DNA of 64,000 nt. It comes from Chlamydia crocodili (GTDB taxonomy: Bacteria; Chlamydiota; Chlamydiia; Chlamydiales; Chlamydiaceae). Under the pieces are notes generated by a model. That model did no database searches. It saw only the letters and a program-made list of their open reading frames with translations, and was not told where the DNA came from. Positions 1 through 9,783 of the stretch are shown piece after piece. The stretch spans positions 948,113-1,012,112 of the forward strand of contig NZ_CP060791.1 in assembly GCF_018343815.1 (NCBI RefSeq). Direction: 5' to 3'. The translations under genes and the position numbers were made by a program. Every line of letters starts with the position of its first letter. Within the stretch, counting starts at the first letter, position 1.

Positions 1-736
1 ACAAGCTGTGGTGTATAAATCTTTAGCTTTATTTCCAGAGCGTGTGTCTGTTTTACGTTTGTTTGATTTTGGAGATGATAAGCTATGCCCCGGTCAAGAT
101 CCTATTCAAGAGCGTTCAATACGTTACTTATTGAAGAATTCTCAAATGCTCAATGATCAGCTTCGGGCTATTTTAACAGCTTCAGCATTAGGTCCTTTAA
201 AGGTATTAATTCCCGGAACAGCCGATGTTATAGAAATTATTGAAGTGAAACGTCGATTAGAAAATGTACGTCGTTCATTCAATAAAGATCATAATATAGA
301 AAATATTGTCTGGGGAAGTATGATAGAAATTCCCTCAGCTGTATTGATGATTGATGAGATTCTTCAAGAATGTAATTTTATTTCCATAGGCACCAACGAT
401 CTTATGCAATATACCTTAGGAAATAACAGAGAAAGGGCTCTGCCTTATTACCTTGATAATCCACTACATCCCTCGGTAATGCGAATGATTCGTCATGTAG
501 TGTCTAATGCTAAGCAGCATGATGTCTACACGTCTATTTGTGGAGAGGCTGCAGCAAATCTATCTTTAACACCATTTTTCTTGGGGTTGGGAGTTGAGGA
601 ATTGTCTGTTGCTATGCCGGCTATTGTAGAGCTAAGAGAGAAAATAGCCTCTTTAAATTTGAGTAATTGTGTAGAACATACGGAAAAATTATTAAGAGCA
701 AGGACCTGTGAAGAAGTTCAGGCCCTATTAGCTTAG
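1..736 (+). CDS. ptsI: PTS enzyme I (phosphoenolpyruvate-protein phosphotransferase), C-terminal part
   Basis: This is the C-terminal part (about 243 residues) of PTS enzyme I. The gene is cut by the window edge and the frame is open back to base 2, so the GTG at 8 is not a real start. Enzyme I takes phosphate from PEP and passes it to HPr in the cytosol. Visible motifs belong to the PEP-binding TIM barrel: [21 protein letters not shown], and the active-site cysteine in TSICGEAA (E. coli has GMCGE). Two EIIA-Ntr-like genes at 14.4-15.6 kb are plausible downstream phosphate acceptors. The stop codon overlaps the end of the convergent ybaB-type gene by 4 bp. Confidence 0.95.
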   Translation, partial: QAVVYKSLALFPERVSVLRLFDFGDDKLCPGQDPIQERSIRYLLKNSQMLNDQLRAILTASALGPLKVLIPGTADVIEIIEVKRRLENVRRSFNKDHNIENIVWGSMIEIPSAVLMIDEILQECNFISIGTNDLMQYTLGNNRERALPYYLDNPLHPSVMRMIRHVVSNAKQHDVYTSICGEAAANLSLTPFFLGLGVEELSVAMPAIVELREKIASLNLSNCVEHTEKLLRARTCEEVQALLA

Positions 737-1023
737 AAAGGCATCCCTGCGCGCATTATAGACATTTCTTTATCCATAGCTTCTTTGGCCTCTTTAAATG
801 CTGAACGGAATAGGTCTTCTATAACTTCAGGTTCTTCGGGATCAAGGCATGTGGGCTGTACTTTTACAGAAACAATATCACATTTGCCATTGATCACTAC
901 GGAAACGAGCCCATTACCTGCTTGTCCTTCGTAGCGTTTTTGTTCTAGAGAAGCTTCCATTTCTAGGAATTGCTGCTCCATGATTTTTGCTTCTTTTTTC
1001 TTTTTAGCATATCCACTGCCCAT
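733..1023 (-). CDS. YbaB/EbfC family nucleoid-associated protein
   Basis: This is a 96-residue member of the YbaB/EbfC family of small dimeric DNA-binding proteins. The first ~35 residues are a charged helix ([13 protein letters not shown]). A family-typical core follows: [20 protein letters not shown], then a [11 protein letters not shown] stretch and a final helix with KEAMDKEM. It ends two bases before dnaX on the same strand, the common bacterial dnaX-ybaB arrangement, so co-transcription is likely. The role is inferred from the family: binding of the nucleoid or of recombination intermediates. Length is normal for the family. Confidence 0.9.
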   Translation of the reverse strand: MGSGYAKKKKEAKIMEQQFLEMEASLEQKRYEGQAGNGLVSVVINGKCDIVSVKVQPTCLDPEEPEVIEDLFRSAFKEAKEAMDKEMSIMRAGMPF

Positions 1024-1025
1024 GG

Positions 1026-2366
1026 TTACTCCTTAGTTAAAATTCCTGAAAACTCAACAACAGCAAATTGTAAAAGCGTATCTATAGTAGCTGATCCTGC
1101 TAAAGAAGGGGAAGCCTCTTTTTGATAGGAAGGTTCTTTATGAATAGGAGATTTTGAAGATGGAGATAAGAAGCTTTGTTCTTCATAGTGCTTTTCGGGT
1201 TGTATAATGGGTTTAGGAAATTCTTGCTGTTGGGAGATATTTCTAGGGGTGTCAAAAGTTGATGTTTTAAGTTGCGAAAACAGAGTTTCTAAAGAAGGAC
1301 GTTGGCATATCCGAATTAAATGAATAATTACAGTCTCTAAAAATGTTTTCTCGAAGATAGTTTGTTGTAGATGTTTCGCTGCCTCTCCGAGAAAGTCAAT
1401 GATTTCTAGTAAACATTCACTAGAATAATGCATCGCTGTTGTTGATAGAGGGGAATTTACCTGATCTTTATTGAGAAGCACATCGCGATAGAAAATAGTG
1501 AGATCATGAAGAAAGGTTATTGGCGCTACTCCAGAATTTATTGCGGTAGTCACTGGCAGTACAGCTTCGGCATATTTTTGTGTGCGAATACATTCCGCCA
1601 AAGTGCATAGAGTGTCCTGAGAGACTACGCCTAAAGCATCAGATACAGCTTCTTGAGATAAGGATTTAGGAAATAGCCCTATGACATAATCATAAAGAGA
1701 TTCTGCATCGCGTAGGCTGCCTTGAGCTGCCCTGGCAATAGGAAGAAGAGCTTCCCGAGAAGTCTCTATAGAGTTTTCTTGAGATATGGATACTAACTTA
1801 TCCACAATCATTGTCTCGGGAATTCTTTTTAAGTACATTTTTTGACAACGGCTTAAAATCGTTCCAGGAATTTTAAAGTGTTCTGTAGTGGCTAAGAAGA
1901 ATTTTACATGACTAGGAGGTTCCTCTAAAGTCTTCAACAGAGAATTAAAAGCTTCTTTTGTCAGCATATGCACTTCATCGATAATATAGATTTTATATTG
2001 TGATTTCGCTGGGGTGAAGAGGACCGCTTCATTGATCTGACGAATATCTTCGATGCCCCTGTGGGAAGCACCATCAACTTCTATAACATCTAGGGAGGTT
2101 CCTGAAGAAATCTCTTTGCAAACACAACAGTGATTGCAAGGTTCGTTATTAGAAGTTGGTTCTATACAATTCAATGCTTTAGCAAAAATTCTGGCTAAGG
2201 TCGTTTTTCCAGTTCCGCGAATTCCTGAAAATAAATAAGCATGGGCTACACGTTGAAATTGTAGAGCATTTTTTAAAACAGTAACTACAGCATCTTGTCC
2301 GAGAATTTCGGAAAATGTTTGGGGACGGTACTTTCTAGAAGAAACTTGATATGTTGTAGATGTCAT
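1026..2366 (-). CDS. dnaX: DNA polymerase III subunit gamma/tau
   Basis: Clamp-loader ATPase of 446 residues. The AAA+ part has Walker A GIRGTGKT (48-55), a zinc-binding set at Cys67, Cys77, Cys80 and Cys83, Walker B IIDEVH (128-133) and a sensor-1-like LATTEH. Domain III follows. The C-terminal ~80 residues are polar and low in conservation, so this is a short protein with little of the tau-specific polymerase-binding region seen in E. coli (643 residues). It is followed directly by the ybaB-type gene. From memory, chlamydiae carry a second dnaX-like gene elsewhere. Confidence 0.95.
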   Translation of the reverse strand: MTSTTYQVSSRKYRPQTFSEILGQDAVVTVLKNALQFQRVAHAYLFSGIRGTGKTTLARIFAKALNCIEPTSNNEPCNHCCVCKEISSGTSLDVIEVDGASHRGIEDIRQINEAVLFTPAKSQYKIYIIDEVHMLTKEAFNSLLKTLEEPPSHVKFFLATTEHFKIPGTILSRCQKMYLKRIPETMIVDKLVSISQENSIETSREALLPIARAAQGSLRDAESLYDYVIGLFPKSLSQEAVSDALGVVSQDTLCTLAECIRTQKYAEAVLPVTTAINSGVAPITFLHDLTIFYRDVLLNKDQVNSPLSTTAMHYSSECLLEIIDFLGEAAKHLQQTIFEKTFLETVIIHLIRICQRPSLETLFSQLKTSTFDTPRNISQQQEFPKPIIQPEKHYEEQSFLSPSSKSPIHKEPSYQKEASPSLAGSATIDTLLQFAVVEFSGILTKE

Positions 2367-2862
2367 TTGTTGAGCCTCTAAAAATTCTTGCGAGGAGTTT
2401 TTTATTTTATTCAGGTGACTATTTTTCCTGGGATTCCTAGACTAGGTGTCCCAAAAATGCGCTCACTAACGAGCTTGCAATTAGGGAAGGTTTTTCTATG
2501 TTTACTATAGTATAAAGAGTTGGAAATTGTCCCTCTTTAATGAATATATTGGTGTATTAGATAGAATATGATGTTGTCTAGGTAAGGTATGGAGTACCAC
2601 GAGAAATCGTCATTTTTCTTTGTCATATATCAAGTTATAGTCAATAGTATGAGATTCTTAATTAAAATAGAGCAAAGTTCGCAAATCATGATAATGTGCT
2701 TTAAGTGATGTCATTTGCTATGAAATTTTTAGAGTTTTCTTGTTTACAAGTGACAGAGTTTATTTGTGAAAAGATAGAAGCGCTCGTTTTGAATAAAAAA
2801 TGGTGTTTTGTTCTTTGGTGTGATAGCTAAAAAAAATAATAGATATATCCTGTATTGAGCAT
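2367..2862. other. Intergenic region between divergent dnaX and the HD-phosphohydrolase gene
   Basis: This is 496 bases without a convincing reading frame. It lies between two genes that start in opposite directions, so it must hold promoters for both. Two small dyads lie on the dnaX side. One, at 2430-2452, has four outer pairs (GGGA/TCCC), a 2x2 internal loop, four inner pairs (CCTA/TAGG) and a GAC loop. The other is GCTC/GAGC at about 2460-2475. Neither is followed by a T run, so they are not obvious terminators. I saw no tRNA, RNase P or tmRNA signature. Confidence 0.5.
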
Positions 2863-4959
2863 ATGATCAAGCAAATGGAAGACCGTAGGCAAACTTACCG
2901 TAGCTGTACTACTGCTGAAATAGATCGGCCGTGGTCTAGGTATCTTTTATATTTTGGTATTACGGGTATTTTTGGTTTAACGTTATTTTCTTTTATCTAT
3001 CTTAGAGTTCTTCATATTCCTGTATATAAGGAGGGGGATATTGCTCAGGTATCTCTGAGTTCTCCTATCGATTTTTCCATAAGTTGGAACGTGCATGCAT
3101 TTTATAGTAAGACTGCTGAAGTTCCTGAAGTATTTGGAAAGGTCTATCGTATTTCTGAAAACACTTGTTTTGAAGAACCCGAAGAAGAAGAAACACGGCG
3201 GTGGCTAAAAAAAACTCAGGATTTTCTTGGTGCTGTGGGATTTATAGATAATTCTACCGAAACCTGTCTCCAAGATCTTCATTTACGTCCCTCAGCTCTG
3301 AAAGAAAGAGATCGTTTGCTGGGAATTCATGTAGGTACTGATTCTAGAGAAGTTATACATCAATGTGTTGCACACGTAGATAACTTCTTAAGATCTGAAA
3401 ATTGTCCGGCATCTTGTAGATTGCATATTATAGATAATCTAAAAGAGAAGACTTTAGGTATCGCTGTTGATAAGGAAAAATCCGGCTACGTTAAAGGAGA
3501 TTTACTTGGAACACGAAGATTAGAACATTTTCCAAAAGGAAGTTCTATTATAAGGCAGTATCAAAGAATTAGTGCGAGAGATGCGAAAATCCTTCGTTGC
3601 TTACGTCACCAACTTGTCTCCTCAACAACGCTATTTTCTTACCGCGGAGCTTTGGGAGTTCTTCTTTTAGTGGTAGTTATTTTAATTTGGGGTTACCGTT
3701 CGTTGGTAACGTTTTGTCCTGAGTTATTGATGTCGCCAAAACGTTTTATGCTCTATATTGCTATCTTTTCCCTGTCATTGATCGGGGTAAAAATTACCGA
3801 GACTCTTTGTGCATTAGGCTCACAAAGTTGGGAGATTTATCTTTCCTACCCCTTGATTCTTCCTTTTACAGCTATTCTCCTTGGTCATCTTGTAGGCATT
3901 CCTCTTGCAGGAGCTTCTTGTACATTTTTAGGGGTTCTCTATACTTTAGAATCAGATATTTGGAATAATAGTTGGTTCCTCGCTATGAACCTATTAAGTT
4001 CATGGAGGATTTTATTCACATTGAGCCGAGTAACGCGTCTATCTTCGCTGTTTTGGTGTTGTATGAAGTTGTGGTGGGTATCTACAGCAATTTTAACAGG
4101 ATTCCGTTTGTTCTTCGGTGCCGCATCTATAACAGCTTTCCGCGCTGATTGTTTAGGAAGCTTTGTTTATAGCTTGATTACTGCTTTAGGTGTTGGAGCC
4201 TTGATTCCTGTATTTGAATCTTCTTTTGGCGCTTGTACTCATAATCATTTATTGGCGTATTTAGACTCTGACTATCCTTTATTAAAGAGACTCTTCGAAC
4301 AGGCTCCTGGGACTTACCAGCATTCAGTTTTAGTGGGTATTCTTGCAGAATCCGCAGCTAATGCTATTCATGCTGATGGGCTTTTCTGTCGTGTGGTGGC
4401 GCAATATCATGATATCGGTAAGTTGATTAATCCGGGATTCTTCCTTGAAAATCATCAGATGCTTGGTACATCAAAAAGCAGTCTCTCTCCGATAGAGAGT
4501 GCAAAAATGATTATGCGGCATATTCCTGAAGGAGTAGAGCTAGCAAGAAAAGCGGGTCTTCCTGATTCTTTTATTCGTGTTATTGAAGAACATCACGGCA
4601 CATCAGTCATTCTTTCTCCTTATCATCGTCATTTACAAAATAATCCTAATACAGGGGCTTCAGACGAGGAACTTTTCCGTTATCCAGGAAGAAAACCTTC
4701 CTCTAAAGAATCTACAATTATTATGATAGCAGATTCATTTGAAGCAGCAGCGCGTTCTTTAGAGGGGACAAGCATGGTAGCTTTACGGGATCTTGTAGAT
4801 AAGATTGTGTCTGGAAAAATGCATGACGGACAATTTGCAGATTCTCCTATAACTTTAGACGAGCTTACGACCATCTGTGAAACTATGGTCAAAACACTCT
4901 ATAGTGCTTTGCATTCTCGTGCAAAGTATCCTGAAATGGCTTTAAAGCCTTGTGTCTAA
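2863..4959 (+). CDS. 7TM-HD family phosphohydrolase (PgpH-type, likely cyclic-di-AMP phosphodiesterase)
   Basis: A 698-residue protein with PgpH architecture. An N-terminal TM segment lies at about 30-48, followed by an extracytoplasmic domain to about residue 260. A block of several TM helices runs over about 265-455, and a cytosolic HD domain forms the C-terminus. The HD domain has APGTYQHSVLVGILAESAA (metal-ligand His about 487), QYHDIGKL (His516-Asp517) and further histidines in MRHIPEG and EEHHGTS. Family knowledge says such proteins hydrolyse c-di-AMP, a nucleotide reported in chlamydiae. The start is the first ATG; a second Met five codons in is possible, and the ribosome site is weak for both. 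Confidence 0.85.
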   Translation: MIKQMEDRRQTYRSCTTAEIDRPWSRYLLYFGITGIFGLTLFSFIYLRVLHIPVYKEGDIAQVSLSSPIDFSISWNVHAFYSKTAEVPEVFGKVYRISENTCFEEPEEEETRRWLKKTQDFLGAVGFIDNSTETCLQDLHLRPSALKERDRLLGIHVGTDSREVIHQCVAHVDNFLRSENCPASCRLHIIDNLKEKTLGIAVDKEKSGYVKGDLLGTRRLEHFPKGSSIIRQYQRISARDAKILRCLRHQLVSSTTLFSYRGALGVLLLVVVILIWGYRSLVTFCPELLMSPKRFMLYIAIFSLSLIGVKITETLCALGSQSWEIYLSYPLILPFTAILLGHLVGIPLAGASCTFLGVLYTLESDIWNNSWFLAMNLLSSWRILFTLSRVTRLSSLFWCCMKLWWVSTAILTGFRLFFGAASITAFRADCLGSFVYSLITALGVGALIPVFESSFGACTHNHLLAYLDSDYPLLKRLFEQAPGTYQHSVLVGILAESAANAIHADGLFCRVVAQYHDIGKLINPGFFLENHQMLGTSKSSLSPIESAKMIMRHIPEGVELARKAGLPDSFIRVIEEHHGTSVILSPYHRHLQNNPNTGASDEELFRYPGRKPSSKESTIIMIADSFEAAARSLEGTSMVALRDLVDKIVSGKMHDGQFADSPITLDELTTICETMVKTLYSALHSRAKYPEMALKPCV

Positions 4960-4979
4960 TAAAAGCTTGCGGATAGGTT

Positions 4980-5447
4980 TTAAATGTCCACGTTATCAAG
5001 CTTTCTTATTGAGCAGTATTTTATTCCTCCCACTATACCCTTACCAATACCTAAAACAGCTTTCGATAAGCCAATAATTAAAAGGATCGGAATAAGAAGA
5101 ATAAGTAGAGGTAACATAAATCCTAAACCACCCAGAACACTAATGATTATGGGTAAACGCATGATCCATACTGTTTCTCGGCATTGAGGGCATTTTGTAT
5201 TCGGTGTAAAATCATGCTCTCTTTTGAAGGTATCCTGAGCTCGAATATATCTTCGGTAGAACACTCCGGAGTAAATCAACCCTACGATAGGAATTAAGAC
5301 CATAGGAATATGCTGGAGCCTGGTCATTATGGCTTCTAGAGCTACGGGATAACCATCAATTATCTCAGAGGATATGACAGTAGGTGCTTGACAAGGGCTA
5401 CCGTTTTCGTTCACGTGAATGTGTCTAGGAAGTAGAACTATTCCCAT
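4980..5447 (-). CDS. Small putative membrane protein, member 1 of a tandem paralogue triplet
   Basis: A 155-residue protein of unknown function. It has an N-terminal LPRHIHVNENG motif and a hydrophobic segment with IPIVGLIYSG (about 50-65). A hydrophilic patch with FTPNTKCPQC follows, then a long bilobed hydrophobic stretch with SVLGGLGFMLPLLILL. The next two genes share the same layout (LP.HIH motif, IPIVGL-type segment, PN..C..C, ILGGLG), so they are paralogues. The paired-helix look resembles chlamydial Inc proteins, but there is no long cytosolic domain. Start: ATG at 5447 with AGGG four bases upstream, preferred over the TTG just before it. Confidence 0.7.
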   Translation of the reverse strand: MGIVLLPRHIHVNENGSPCQAPTVISSEIIDGYPVALEAIMTRLQHIPMVLIPIVGLIYSGVFYRRYIRAQDTFKREHDFTPNTKCPQCRETVWIMRLPIIISVLGGLGFMLPLLILLIPILLIIGLSKAVLGIGKGIVGGIKYCSIRKLDNVDI

Positions 5448-5450
5448 CAA

Positions 5451-5791
5451 TCCCTACTTAATATTAAAAATTTAGAAAATTCGTAGTAAATTATATTTCA
5501 ATGAGAATTATGGTTTTATAACTAAAACAAAACTATTTTATTAACGTTTATAAATTAGTTCCATTGATTTCCTTAAAAAACAAGAAATCTTGATCCAGAC
5601 AGTCTTGTTATTTCGAGAGCCGGTTTAACAAATAGTTAAGGTAGATTAACAAAAAGAAATCAAAAAATAATTTGATAGAATCTTACTTTTTATTAAGAAT
5701 ACTTTAATTCAAATGTCCTATCCAAAACTCAAATTCAATAGATAAGGGCATTTTTATTAAGAATGCCCACCAGCTGTTCACGGGATAGATT
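5451..5791. other. AT-rich intergenic region in the small membrane protein triplet
   Basis: About 340 bases, very AT-rich, with no reading frame of note on either strand. It should carry the promoter of the downstream minus-strand gene (start 5447) and the 3' end of the upstream one. The only clear structure is the hairpin at 5746-5768, listed separately. Confidence 0.4.
5746..5768 (-). terminator. Hairpin, likely terminator of the second triplet gene
   Basis: GGGCATT (5746-5752) pairs perfectly with AATGCCC (5762-5768) across a 9-base AT-rich loop. It lies about 25 bases past the stop of the minus-strand gene 5792-6232. On the minus strand it is followed by CTTATCTATT rather than a strong T run, so termination is probable but not certain. 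Confidence 0.5.
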
Positions 5792-6232
5792 TTATAATGA
5801 TCCATAGGATTGAGAACCACGGCAGCGTGACGCAATTTTTGAATAGAGAGTCATAATCAGTAAAACGGATCCCAGAAGAATTATAATTGGGAATAAAAGA
5901 CCTAATCCACCAAGTATAGAAACACCGATAGCAAGATTTAAATGACTTGGATCTAGTCTAGAACAAGTTAGATTCCTACAGTCTTGATTAGGAATATAGT
6001 TTAGTTTTGCATATTCCTTATTCATCAAAAATTTTAGATACAGGAGACGACCTGTAATCAATAAACCTACAATAGGAATACAGGAAGCAAGCTTTTGAGC
6101 TCGGTGTAATTTGGTATCTGGATCAACTAGATATCTTGGAGCGTGTAATACATGGGATCCTTCTACATTGAATACGCAACCATTTTTGTTTGTATGTGTA
6201 TGCGCAGGAATGAGTGTAGAGGTAAGAGGCAT
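5792..6232 (-). CDS. Small putative membrane protein, member 2 of a tandem paralogue triplet
   Basis: 146 residues, function unknown. It carries the family layout: LIPAHTHTNKNG near the N-terminus, a hydrophobic segment with IPIVGLLITG, a YIPNQDCRNLTCSRLDP patch with a C-x4-C pair, and a final bilobed hydrophobic stretch with SILGGLGLLFPIIILL. The closest relative is the third gene, which shares LNYIPN..C....CSRL.P almost exactly. The first gene has C-x2-C instead. Location is probably membrane; an Inc role is possible but unproven. Confidence 0.7.
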   Translation of the reverse strand: MPLTSTLIPAHTHTNKNGCVFNVEGSHVLHAPRYLVDPDTKLHRAQKLASCIPIVGLLITGRLLYLKFLMNKEYAKLNYIPNQDCRNLTCSRLDPSHLNLAIGVSILGGLGLLFPIIILLGSVLLIMTLYSKIASRCRGSQSYGSL

Positions 6233-6388
6233 AAGGGAATTACCTTCTTTAAAGTTTAATTAAGGACTATTTTTAAGGCTTTCTCTAAAGATTTTCTTTT
6301 TATTAGAGATCAGATATAACGTTTTTCAAGAATTTTGTTTATCTGTTTCAATAGAGAAAAAAATAAGCGGAAATATTTTAGCATAAAC

Positions 6389-6787
6389 TCAAATAAAAAT
6401 ATAGAGTTTTTTTAAAATCTTTAGGATCAGGCATAGAATAGCTCCGATAATAAGAAAGGGAGTTAATGCTCCTATACCCCCTAAGATTCCGAATGCAATT
6501 AGGGGAAGATGGTATTTAGGATGCAAACGAGAGCAAAGTTTATCAGCACAACTTTTATTGGGTATATAATTTAAAATTGAATAGGCATCACGCATTACCG
6601 TGAATCTACGATAGATTAGAAAAATTGTAAAAATGAGTCCTGAAATTGGGAAGACTAAGAAACGCATGCTAATTTCAGGAAAATATGCGGTTTTACACAC
6701 AGTGATTTTTGTTGCAGGAACAGATATAGAAGTATTGTTGTTTGTAGTGTGTATATGAGTAGGCAGGGTAACGTACGAGGTAAACAT
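6389..6787 (-). CDS. Small putative membrane protein, member 3 of a tandem paralogue triplet
   Basis: 132 residues, function unknown, and the most upstream gene of the triplet in transcription order. It shows TLPTHIHTTNNN near the N-terminus, a hydrophobic segment with FPISGLIFTIFLIYRR, then LNYIPNKSCADKLCSRLHP and a closing hydrophobic stretch with GILGGIGALTPFLIIGAIL. About 150 AT-rich bases separate it from the next gene. All three are on the same strand and could share a promoter upstream of 6787, although the gaps leave room for separate ones. Confidence 0.7.
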   Translation of the reverse strand: MFTSYVTLPTHIHTTNNNTSISVPATKITVCKTAYFPEISMRFLVFPISGLIFTIFLIYRRFTVMRDAYSILNYIPNKSCADKLCSRLHPKYHLPLIAFGILGGIGALTPFLIIGAILCLILKILKKLYIFI

Positions 6788-6914
6788 CGTATTGCCTCAT
6801 GAATTTTATGATTGACGATTGCAACATTATTTATCAGCGCTATTTCGATTGAGATATTCTAATAACGTTTAACAAAGTCTGTTTTAGATATAGTTTTAAG
6901 TTATATGTTTTAGA

Positions 6915-7646
6915 TTAAACAGAGACTAAGTGTTTGTCTTGAACAATATTCGAGGTATTTAATGGGAGTAAAAGTTTTTTCCAGGCTTCGATATTTTTTG
7001 CTGCAGTAATGCTTAGACGTCCTTGAAGAGGGTGGTAAGGAGGAGGAAGCACTTTAGTATAAGGTAAATTTAGATGTAGTCTAATAATAGCAGCTTTAGC
7101 AACAACGATAGCGTCATATTTTCCGCTTTCAAGCTGCTCGAGTCTATCTTCTATTGTACCTCGAATGTCTAGAATCTGTCCTTTAGGAAATAAAGTTTTT
7201 AGCATTTCTCCCCGACGCAAAGAAGAACTCCCGAGTCTAGGATGTTTGGGAAAGCGTTTCCAAAGATAACGTTCACTATACACTAAAAGGTCCGAAGGGT
7301 CTAAACCTTTTGTTATTGCTACAACAGAGGTGATGGATGGATCGGGTAGGTCTTTAGCGGAATGCACGGCAAGATGGCAGTTACCTCGGAGAACAAGCTT
7401 ATCCACAGCATCCGTAAAAAATTGTGAATTTTCTACGAGACGCAGAGGAGTAGTCTTGTCTTTATCTCCACGAGTATTTACTGTTTGTATCTGAATCCAA
7501 AGTTTAGGAAACCATGAACGAAGAAGACGAACGCATTCGTGTACCTGAGCTTGTGCCAAGGTAGATTTTCGAGAAGCTATACGTAAAGGACGTCGTCCCA
7601 CGCAAAAATCAGAAAGAAAAGGATCAGTGTAGCAGTCGGATAGCAT
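6915..7646 (-). CDS. hemC: Porphobilinogen deaminase (hydroxymethylbilane synthase), short form
   Basis: 243 residues against about 310 in the family. HemC condenses four porphobilinogens into hydroxymethylbilane for haem. Domains 1 and 2 are recognisable: RIASRKSTLAQAQ, VNTRGDKDK, AVHSAKDLPDP (catalytic Asp region), GSSSLRRGEML and DIRGTIEDRLEQL. The protein stops after the segment equivalent to the end of domain 2. Domain 3, with the cysteine that binds the dipyrromethane cofactor, is absent, and the following DNA holds no remnant of it. From memory other chlamydial HemC proteins are of similar length, so this is probably a lineage trait. The start overlaps the radA 3' end by 23 bp. Confidence 0.88.
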   Translation of the reverse strand: MLSDCYTDPFLSDFCVGRRPLRIASRKSTLAQAQVHECVRLLRSWFPKLWIQIQTVNTRGDKDKTTPLRLVENSQFFTDAVDKLVLRGNCHLAVHSAKDLPDPSITSVVAITKGLDPSDLLVYSERYLWKRFPKHPRLGSSSLRRGEMLKTLFPKGQILDIRGTIEDRLEQLESGKYDAIVVAKAAIIRLHLNLPYTKVLPPPYHPLQGRLSITAAKNIEAWKKLLLPLNTSNIVQDKHLVSV

Positions 7647-8991
7647 CTTTTATATTTTTCACCCCTCGAATATCTAAATAATCTTTAATTTCAGAAGATA
7701 ATCCCGGAATTTGTCCTTCCGGAATTACAGCGCCTTCAAAACCCATGAGCCTACTTTCTTTAAGGCGTCTTTCTAGATGAGTAACGTGACGAATTTCACC
7801 CCCTAGACCTATTTCTCCAGTAAATGTATAGTTTTGAGGAGAAAGGCGATTATAGAGCGATGACACTACTGCGAGTCCTGCCCCTAAATCTGCAGCAGGC
7901 TCTGTGATTTTTAATCCTCCAGCTATGGATAGAAAAACATCAGCGGTATGGAATTTTATTTGAGCGCGCTTTTCTAGAACAGCTAAGAGTAGTAAAAATC
8001 GATTCTGATCAAATCCTGAGGTTTTTCTAATCGGATTTGCAAATGGAGAAGACGATGCCAAGGCTTGCATTTCGATAAGAAAGGTTTCAGATCCTTCGAT
8101 AATAGGAATAATTACGGAACCTGTGGTTTCTGTAATTTTTTTTTGTAGAAAGAGGCCAGAAGGATTGGTAACTTCTTTTAATCCATCAGTATGCATAGAT
8201 AAAATAAGCAATTCATTCGTAGGACCAAAACGGTTTTTCACAGAGCGTATCATGCGGTAATTGGCATGTGAATTACCTTCAAAGTATAAAACAGTATCTA
8301 CAAGGTGTTCTAAGACTCTAGGACCAGCAATTTCTCCAGATTTTGTTACATGACCTATAACAAAAGTTGTGATTTGTGATTGTTTGGCAATATGCATCAG
8401 CTCAGAAGTCACTTCTCGTACTTGAGCTACAGATCCTGGAGAAGAATGCAGTGCAGGATTAAATATGATCTGGATAGAGTCAACAATTAAAATATCAGGG
8501 TTGAGTGTTGCTATTTGTTGTTTAATATCATCAAGATTTGTTTCGGGGAATAGATAGATGTTTGCATTAGAAATTTCTAAACGTCGTGCTCTTAAAGAGG
8601 TTTGCGTTACAGATTCCTCTCCACAAACATAGAGAACTTTAAGACCTTGATTAGCAAATTTTGCTGATGTTTGTAAAAGTAAGGTAGATTTTCCAATTCC
8701 TGGATCACCACCTAATAGAGTAAGACTACCACGAACGGCACCACCACCCAGAATCCGATCCCATCCGGGTTCTCCTATGCATAAACGTTCTTCTTCGCGA
8801 AGCTCTACAGTATTTAAAGATACTGCAGTTGCTTGCGATCGAGAACGTCTTCCATTTTGAGAAGGGGAGACGAATTCTTCACTAAATGTATTCCATTGTA
8901 GGCATCCTGGACATTGACCTAACCATTTTGGTGTATTGGTTCCGCATTCATTACAAGTCCATTGTGTTTTTATCTTCGTAGTCATGGGCAT
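7624..8991 (-). CDS. radA: DNA repair protein RadA (Sms)
   Basis: 455 residues, full length. There is an N-terminal four-Cys zinc finger (Cys13, 16, 28 and 31: CNECG...CPGC). A RecA-like ATPase follows with Walker [11 protein letters not shown] and the RadA-specific KNRFGPTNE motif. The C-terminal domain is Lon-protease-like ([17 protein letters not shown]). RadA processes recombination intermediates by driving branch migration. It overlaps rnc upstream by 41 bp and hemC downstream by 23 bp, so the three genes form a tightly coupled minus-strand operon. Confidence 0.95.
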   Translation of the reverse strand: MPMTTKIKTQWTCNECGTNTPKWLGQCPGCLQWNTFSEEFVSPSQNGRRSRSQATAVSLNTVELREEERLCIGEPGWDRILGGGAVRGSLTLLGGDPGIGKSTLLLQTSAKFANQGLKVLYVCGEESVTQTSLRARRLEISNANIYLFPETNLDDIKQQIATLNPDILIVDSIQIIFNPALHSSPGSVAQVREVTSELMHIAKQSQITTFVIGHVTKSGEIAGPRVLEHLVDTVLYFEGNSHANYRMIRSVKNRFGPTNELLILSMHTDGLKEVTNPSGLFLQKKITETTGSVIIPIIEGSETFLIEMQALASSSPFANPIRKTSGFDQNRFLLLLAVLEKRAQIKFHTADVFLSIAGGLKITEPAADLGAGLAVVSSLYNRLSPQNYTFTGEIGLGGEIRHVTHLERRLKESRLMGFEGAVIPEGQIPGLSSEIKDYLDIRGVKNIKDAIRLLH

Positions 8992-9664
8992 CTAAAGCTT
9001 CTTGAGCCGCTAGTTTCTCGGCTTCTTTTTTTGATAAGGCAAATCCTTCTCCCCAAACTTCATCATTGACTATTACCCGAATATGGTAACCCGGAGCGCC
9101 TTGTTGGGATGTCCACGGGGTGCATTGGTATACAGGTAACATACGCAATTGTTTTTGTGTGAGCTGTTGTAGACGGTTTTTTGGATTTCCAAGCATAAGG
9201 GGAAGGATATCCTTTTTTGAAGGCAACAAAGGTACCGTAATTTGTCTTGCTGGAGCTAAGCCCCCATCTAGATAAACAGCTCCTAAAATAGCCTCAAATA
9301 AATTGGCATAGGCTGAGGTTCTGCCTCGCTCATTTTGAATTCTTTCCCCTTTACCTATAAGTAAGTATTCTCCTAATCCTAATGCGTCAGTATATTGGCA
9401 GCAAGAAACTGCATTTATCAAAGCTGCACGTGCTGTGGACAATGTGCCCTCATCCATAGAAGGAAATAATAGGAATAAGTGTTCGGTTACGATTAAGCAT
9501 AACACGGCGTCTCCTAAGAATTCCAAACGCTCGCTATCTTCGGTAATAGTCACAGTCTCATTCCTATAAGAAGGATGTGTGAGAGCAGTAACTAAGAGTT
9601 TCGGTTGAGTAAATGTAAAATTTAATTTAGCTTCAACTTCTTTAATGTTGATCAGATTATTCAT
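8951..9664 (-). CDS. rnc: Ribonuclease III
   Basis: 237 residues, normal length. The N-terminal catalytic domain has the signature [13 protein letters not shown], and [13 protein letters not shown] supplies the second acidic cluster. The C-terminal dsRNA-binding domain runs from [11 protein letters not shown] to [14 protein letters not shown]. It cleaves double-stranded RNA, including rRNA precursors. It is the first gene of the rnc-radA-hemC group, and its 3' end overlaps the start of radA. Confidence 0.95.
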   Translation of the reverse strand: MNNLINIKEVEAKLNFTFTQPKLLVTALTHPSYRNETVTITEDSERLEFLGDAVLCLIVTEHLFLLFPSMDEGTLSTARAALINAVSCCQYTDALGLGEYLLIGKGERIQNERGRTSAYANLFEAILGAVYLDGGLAPARQITVPLLPSKKDILPLMLGNPKNRLQQLTQKQLRMLPVYQCTPWTSQQGAPGYHIRVIVNDEVWGEGFALSKKEAEKLAAQEALDAHDYEDKNTMDL

Positions 9665-9783
9665 AAAATTATGAAATGTTGCCCTATTAAAATATAACGC
9701 ATTAGTTATCGGAGTTTTTTTATAGGCGGAAAAGGGCTTAAAGTCTATAGTACTTTTGGTTACACTCTCTTAAATGGATAAGT

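Noticed and set aside
2367-2862. RNase P RNA, tmRNA or another structured RNA in the largest gap
   Set aside because: None of their conserved segments is present; only two short dyads without terminator features were found.
6788-6914. Frameshifted domain 3 of HemC
   Set aside because: The DNA after the hemC stop is AT-rich and full of stops in all frames, with no GGC-type or domain-3 residues, so the short form is not a simple frameshift.
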